DNA of 64,000 bases, taken from assembly GCF_021917145.1 (NCBI RefSeq), contig NC_061067.1, positions 1,512,538 through 1,576,537 on the forward strand, given 5' to 3'. How positions within the stretch are numbered: position 1 is the stretch's first letter; each line of letters starts with the position of its first letter. The position numbers and the translations under genes are program-made. The notes under the pieces were generated by a model. It saw only the letters and a list, made by a program, of their open reading frames with translations, searched no databases and was not told the DNA's origin. This document shows, one piece after another, positions 60,300-64,000 of this stretch. The stretch comes from Hypomesus transpacificus. Lineage: Eukaryota; Chordata; Actinopteri; Osmeriformes; Osmeridae.

Positions 60300-61546
60300 T
60301 CTCTGTCGATGCACGCGCTTTTGGAGTCAAGTGCAGCCCTGTGATGTCAGACGCTGACTGAACGGATCTCCTCTCCGCTGACGGGAGACTTTAGACCCTG
60401 CAGCGAGTTACCGTCCGTTTATAAGTTGTCAGTTATGTCCTCTGCGACCTGGTCTAAAACCAGATAGTAAAATGATACGGGTCAAAGTTGAGAATGCAGA
60501 TAAGAGCTCATACAAGGTCCTTTGCACCTGCTTGGTTTTGGCAATGGCTTCAAAAGCCAAATCATCATGGACTAAGATGTAGGCTATGGGCCTTACAATA
60601 TACTACTACTCATATAGGAATTCAATTGGCGTAGGCCTATTGCGGAATCGTGACCAAATATCATGCCTATAATTAAACTTTTGCCTTTTTGTCTAAACTC
60701 AAACATTGTATCGGTATGAAACGTGTTCAAGTAGTCTAACATAGTAGGCTACATCCATAGCATGATGGTTTGAGATGTCCAGAACAATCTTCATCGCCAG
60801 AAACATGGACACGTGACCATTTCATGTAGACTGCTTGCACCGGCGTGCGGCAGATAAAGTATTTCCGAATTTATCTCAAGTAAACCCAGCGAACAGAAGA
60901 TTAGATCAATAAAACCTTGTCCCAGCTTGCAGAAGGCATGTTAGGACACCGGGGGCGCGAGTCCGACCTTCTAGACTGTGAAGTTACAACATCCTTCAAG
61001 TAGCCTATAGCCTATCTTAACAAGTAGCGATCGTTTCAGTGATTGATCGTGGTAGGCAACACAGTACCGATTTTACAGTTTCAAGTTGGATATTCGGCAG
61101 TTTAGATGTGTTCTGCAGTTAAACACACAGGCAAAATAAATATTAAAGGAAAGGGAAAGAACTACATATTATAGATAAACGTGAATGAGAAGGGTAAACT
61201 GAACACAGCCTCTCTTCAAACTAAATTGACAATATGATACTACATGCAGAATGAACAATAGCAAAACATACTTGCCCCTGCATCAATTAAGGTTCTGACT
61301 GGCTCATCCAATTAGAAACTATTGTTCCCTCAGTGAGGAACATGCTCCATCTTAACAAGCAGAACTTAGCCCCAGTCCTACCCAAACCCCAAATACACAA
61401 CAACTAAACATAACTCTTTAACAAAACTTTAATAGAAGTACGGTTGTTCAGATGTCAGATGAAAATAGTTCAATGGCATTAAGGCACTGATGTTTCTAAA
61501 GTACTGGTTATTCAAAATGCTCCTGGCCAGTTTAGGGAGGGTGGAG
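60300..61546. other. Intergenic region between armc3 and msrb2
   Basis: About 1.25 kb of AT-rich unique sequence holding the msrb2 promoter. I see no coding sequence or clear repeat. Confidence 0.6.
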
Positions 61547-61560
61547 GGTCTAGATGTATT

Positions 61561-62044
61561 GAATGTGGAAGGAGGTGGAGGGTCTAGATGGTCTGGTAGT
61601 GAATGTGGAGGGTCTAGATGGTCTGGTAGTGAATGTGGAGGGTCTAGATGGTCTGATAGTGAATGTGGAGGGTCTAGATGGTCTGGTAGTGAATGTGGAG
61701 GGTCTAGATGGTCTGGTAGTGAATGTGGAGGCTCTAGATGGTCTGGTAGTGAATGTGGAGGGTCTAGATGGTCTGGTAGTGAATGTGGAGGCTCTAGATG
61801 GTCTGGTAGTGAATGTGGAGGGTCTAGATGGTCTGGTAGTGAATGTGGAGGGAGGTGGAGGGTCTAGATGGTCTGGTAGTGAATGTGGAGGGAGGTGGAG
61901 GGTCTAGATGGTCTGGTAGTGAATGTGGAGGGTCTAGATGGTCTGGTAGTGAATGTGGAGGGTCTAGATGGTCTGGTAGTGAATGTGGAGGGTCTAGATG
62001 GTCTGGTAGTGACTGTGGAGGGTCTAGATGGTCTGATAGTGAAT
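61561..62044. repeat. 30-bp minisatellite, about 16 copies, abutting and including the armc3 stop codon
   Basis: The unit on the + strand is GAATGTGGAGGGTCTAGATG followed by GTCTGGTAGT. Three copies carry an extra 10 bp (GGAGGTGGAG). On the - strand each unit reads as the final armc3 codons (IHYQTI) and the TAG stop. The rightmost unit supplies the real stop at 62024-62026, so the array lies in the 3' UTR and was probably seeded by the gene end. Confidence 0.93.
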
Positions 62045-63254
62045 GGCTGCGGGGGTGTTGATCCTCAGGAGCCTGCCTGGCTGATACAGGAGGTCAACCA
62101 GGTAGGTCCTGCGCTGGGGGAGGGGTCGTGGGGCCTGGGGGGCGAGGGGGCCTGAGGCCTGGGGGGGGAGGGGTCGTGGGGCCTGGGGGGGGAGTGGGCC
62201 TGGTGCCTGGGGGGATCTGCTGGAGAGCAGCACCTGGTTCCACGCCCGGTTATATTCCCCCCGCTCCAGGCTACAGCTCAGCCCGATACGGTCAGCCAGG
62301 GCCTGGGGGAAGGAGGGAGATAAAGGGAAGAGGGGGCAAGGAAGGGTTAGGGTTCGAAGTGCAAGAGAGAAAGAGAGGGAGTGGGAGATGTGAGGTGATC
62401 CACTGGAGTGTGCTACCTTGTAGAGCAGAGATAGTGTGTATGGTAAGTGTGCTACCTTGTAGAGCAGAGATAGTGTGTATGGTAAGTGTGCTACCTTGTA
62501 GAGCAGGGATAGTGTGTATGGTAAGTGTGCTACCTTGTAGAGCAGAGATAGTGTGTATGGTAAGTGTGCTACCTTGTAGAGCAGGGCTCGGTGGTAGAAG
62601 GTCCCTAGGCGGATGCGGCCTATAGGGATGATGTTGGACTGCAGCTCAAACTTCAGCTCACTGATGTGGAGTTCCCACAGGAAGTCATGCTGCCTGTCCG
62701 TCTCCACAGCCCCACCCATCGCCTCACTCACCAGCCTGACAGCCAATCACAGGAGTTTTAGGGCCTAAGTAGCTGCAGAAACAGCCAATGGCAAGCCAAG
62801 AAACCAATGCGCATTGGCCATGAAGTTTTTGAGGGAGCCCTGAAATGAAGATTCATAACTAATTCCCCAATCCTGTGATGGGTCACCTGGCCAGAGAGCT
62901 GTATTGCTCCGCCTCCTCAGCCAGGGGAAGCACGGCTGCAGCCTCAGACACCAGGCGCTGGAGGGCGTAGTCGAAGGGCAGTATCCATGGTTTCTCTGGA
63001 AGCGACACTTCCTGTTGGGTGGAGACTTCCTGTTGGGTTAGGGTCTCGTCCTCTCTGCGCCCTTTACCCTTCCCTTTACTGTGGAGCGAGGGTCAACATC
63101 TCAAACAGCTTGTACGTGCACACACACACAGATACACACACACAGATACACACACCTTGGCGTCCTGGAGCTGGCCTTGCTGCTGAGTGCCGAGGCAGTG
63201 CGTGCGTCAGTAGGAATGTCCTGCAGCCTCTCCTCTGACTGTTCCACTGGGACC
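62024..63254 (-). CDS. armc3: Armadillo repeat-containing protein 3, C-terminal part (5' portion lies outside the window)
   Basis: Four terminal coding exons are visible on the - strand: 63254-63156, 63078-62887, 62735-62573 and 62302-62024, all phase-consistent and ending in TAG. They encode about 243 residues of the C-terminal peptidase-like domain that ARMC3 shares with plant EDR1/CTR1, with diagnostic strings FLWELHISELKFELQ, IPIGRIRLGTFYHRALLYK, ALADRIGLSCSLERGEYNRAWN and VDLLYQPGRLL. The armadillo repeats must lie beyond 64,000. ARMC3 is known from cilia and testis, where it affects sperm flagellum formation; its chemistry is unknown. Odd points: a Pro-rich repeated insert (PQAPGPLPPQAPRPLPPQ and on) splits the conserved domain in the last exon, the intron after ALLYK carries five copies of its own splice donor, and the stop codon lies at the edge of a 30-mer minisatellite. 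No further upstream exon could be recognised between 63255 and 64000. Confidence 0.93.
62407..62583 (-). repeat. 39-bp tandem repeat carrying the armc3 splice donor, five donor copies
   Basis: Read on the - strand, each unit contains CTCTACAAG followed by GTAGCACAC, that is the last codons of the exon plus its splice donor. The donor GT pairs lie at 62572, 62533, 62494, 62455 and 62416 (first base), exactly 39 bp apart. 39 is a multiple of three, and the frame stays open through the array and the rest of the 270-nt intron, so use of any donor, or retention of the whole intron, would keep the reading frame. Confidence 0.93.
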
Positions 63255-63259
63255 CTGCC

Positions 63260-64000
63260 GCAAACAGGAAGCAGGAAGCAGGAAACAGGGAACAGGAAGC
63301 GGGGAACAGGAAGTAGGGAACAGGAAACAGGAAGTAGGGAAGCAGGAAACAGAAAAAAGGAAGCAGGGAGCATACAATAATGAATCAAAAACAGTCAAAT
63401 ATAGGGAAGTGTAAATACATTTAGAGCAGATATACTCCATGTCTTATTGGACCTAACAGGGTCTACTGGCAGCCTGCTAGCAGCTCTGGCCTGCTTGACA
63501 TGCACCAGGAGCATCTCCCTCTACCCCGGGCCCCTCTACCCCGGGCCCCTCTACCCCGGGCCCCTCTACAACACACACTCAGGGGCCAACCAGCATCCAC
63601 CCCACTCTGCACCACAAACACACACAGACTACTCAAGGAGCAGAGCAAATCAAGCACACAGGGAAGCCAGAGGTAAAGGACTGCTGTGGCAGTGAGGGGA
63701 CACATTGTGACTATGAATGAAGGTCGCAGACCCCCCCCCCCCCTCCAGGATACAGGGTGAAACTCAGTTCACACCAGACACCCATCTGCCTTCCTATAGA
63801 ACTACAGCATAATAGGGTGCTCCATTATTCCTGGGGTGGTGTGTATGAGCGCTGTGTGTGTGTGTGTAACTGTGCTTGTGTGTGTAAGTGTGCGAGTGTG
63901 TGTTTAGTTTCAGGGTACTGGAGTGGAAGAGAGGTACCCTGGGGGTCTGCTCTCTTTAACAAAGTCAATTCATTCAAATGCTAGATGGAGACACAGTGTG
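63260..64000. other. armc3 intron sequence at the window end
   Basis: Contains a GGAACAGGAAG-type purine array (63265-63370), a 15-bp CCCCGGGCCCCTCTA array of about three units (63525-63570) and a C run near 63730. No further armc3 exon was recognised. Confidence 0.6.
63265..63370. repeat. GGAAACAGGAAGCA-type array in armc3 intron
   Basis: About eight imperfect units of 12-15 bp (AACAGGAAGCAGG), directly upstream on the - strand of the exon starting at 63254, forming its pyrimidine-rich acceptor region. Confidence 0.75.

Noticed and set aside
63463..63705. Extra armc3 exon from the 80-codon - strand frame
   Set aside because: The frame runs through a CCCCGGGCCCCTCTA array and gives GARGRGARG repeats, with no match to ARMC3.

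Overview
The window is vertebrate nuclear DNA, almost certainly from a ray-finned fish. The reasons are interrupted genes with GT-AG introns, teleost-type dispersed repeats (tRNA-derived SINEs with the GTCGCTTTGGATAAAAGCGTCTGCTAAATG type tail, an L2/CR1-like LINE piece, hAT-like and foldback miniature elements, a Tc1-like end), very dense (CA)n, (CT)n and (GA)n microsatellites, and five genes whose products match fish orthologues. I cannot name the species.

Layout. Positions 1 to about 44,700 hold no gene I can support. This stretch is simple-sequence DNA, at least a dozen minisatellites, scattered transposon remnants and several blocks of complex AT-rich sequence that could be conserved non-coding elements. 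Its most extreme part is 25.5-28.55 kb: a 20-mer purine array, a 48-copy 27-mer array, about 1 kb of nearly pure purine, then (GT)n and (GA)n.

The right third is gene-dense. A TRIM-type E3 ligase gene (RING, B-box, coiled coil, PRY-SPRY; six exons) runs on the + strand from 44,803 to 49,188. Converging on it are four genes on the - strand, in transcription order armc3 (3' end only, 63,254 to 62,024), msrb2 (60,297 to 58,523), c8g (57,499 to 54,899) and a ptgds-like lipocalin (52,945 to 50,731). For the last three I reconstructed every coding exon with canonical splice sites and consistent phases (188, 216 and 183 codons). c8g and ptgds are lipocalin paralogues with the same six-exon plan, and the armc3-msrb2 pair is head-to-tail as in mammals.

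The most striking theme is tandem repeats built from gene-boundary sequence. The armc3 intron 62,572-62,303 begins with a 39-bp unit repeated so that five identical splice donors lie in a row, all in one open frame. The armc3 stop codon sits at the edge of a roughly 16-copy 30-mer array in which each copy carries the last codons plus stop. The TRIM stop codon lies inside the first unit of a 47-mer array. A TRIM intron carries a 17-copy 32-mer in which each copy has a perfect ATGCAAAT octamer. The convergent TRIM and ptgds genes share a 14-bp two-way polyadenylation signal at 50,268-50,281.
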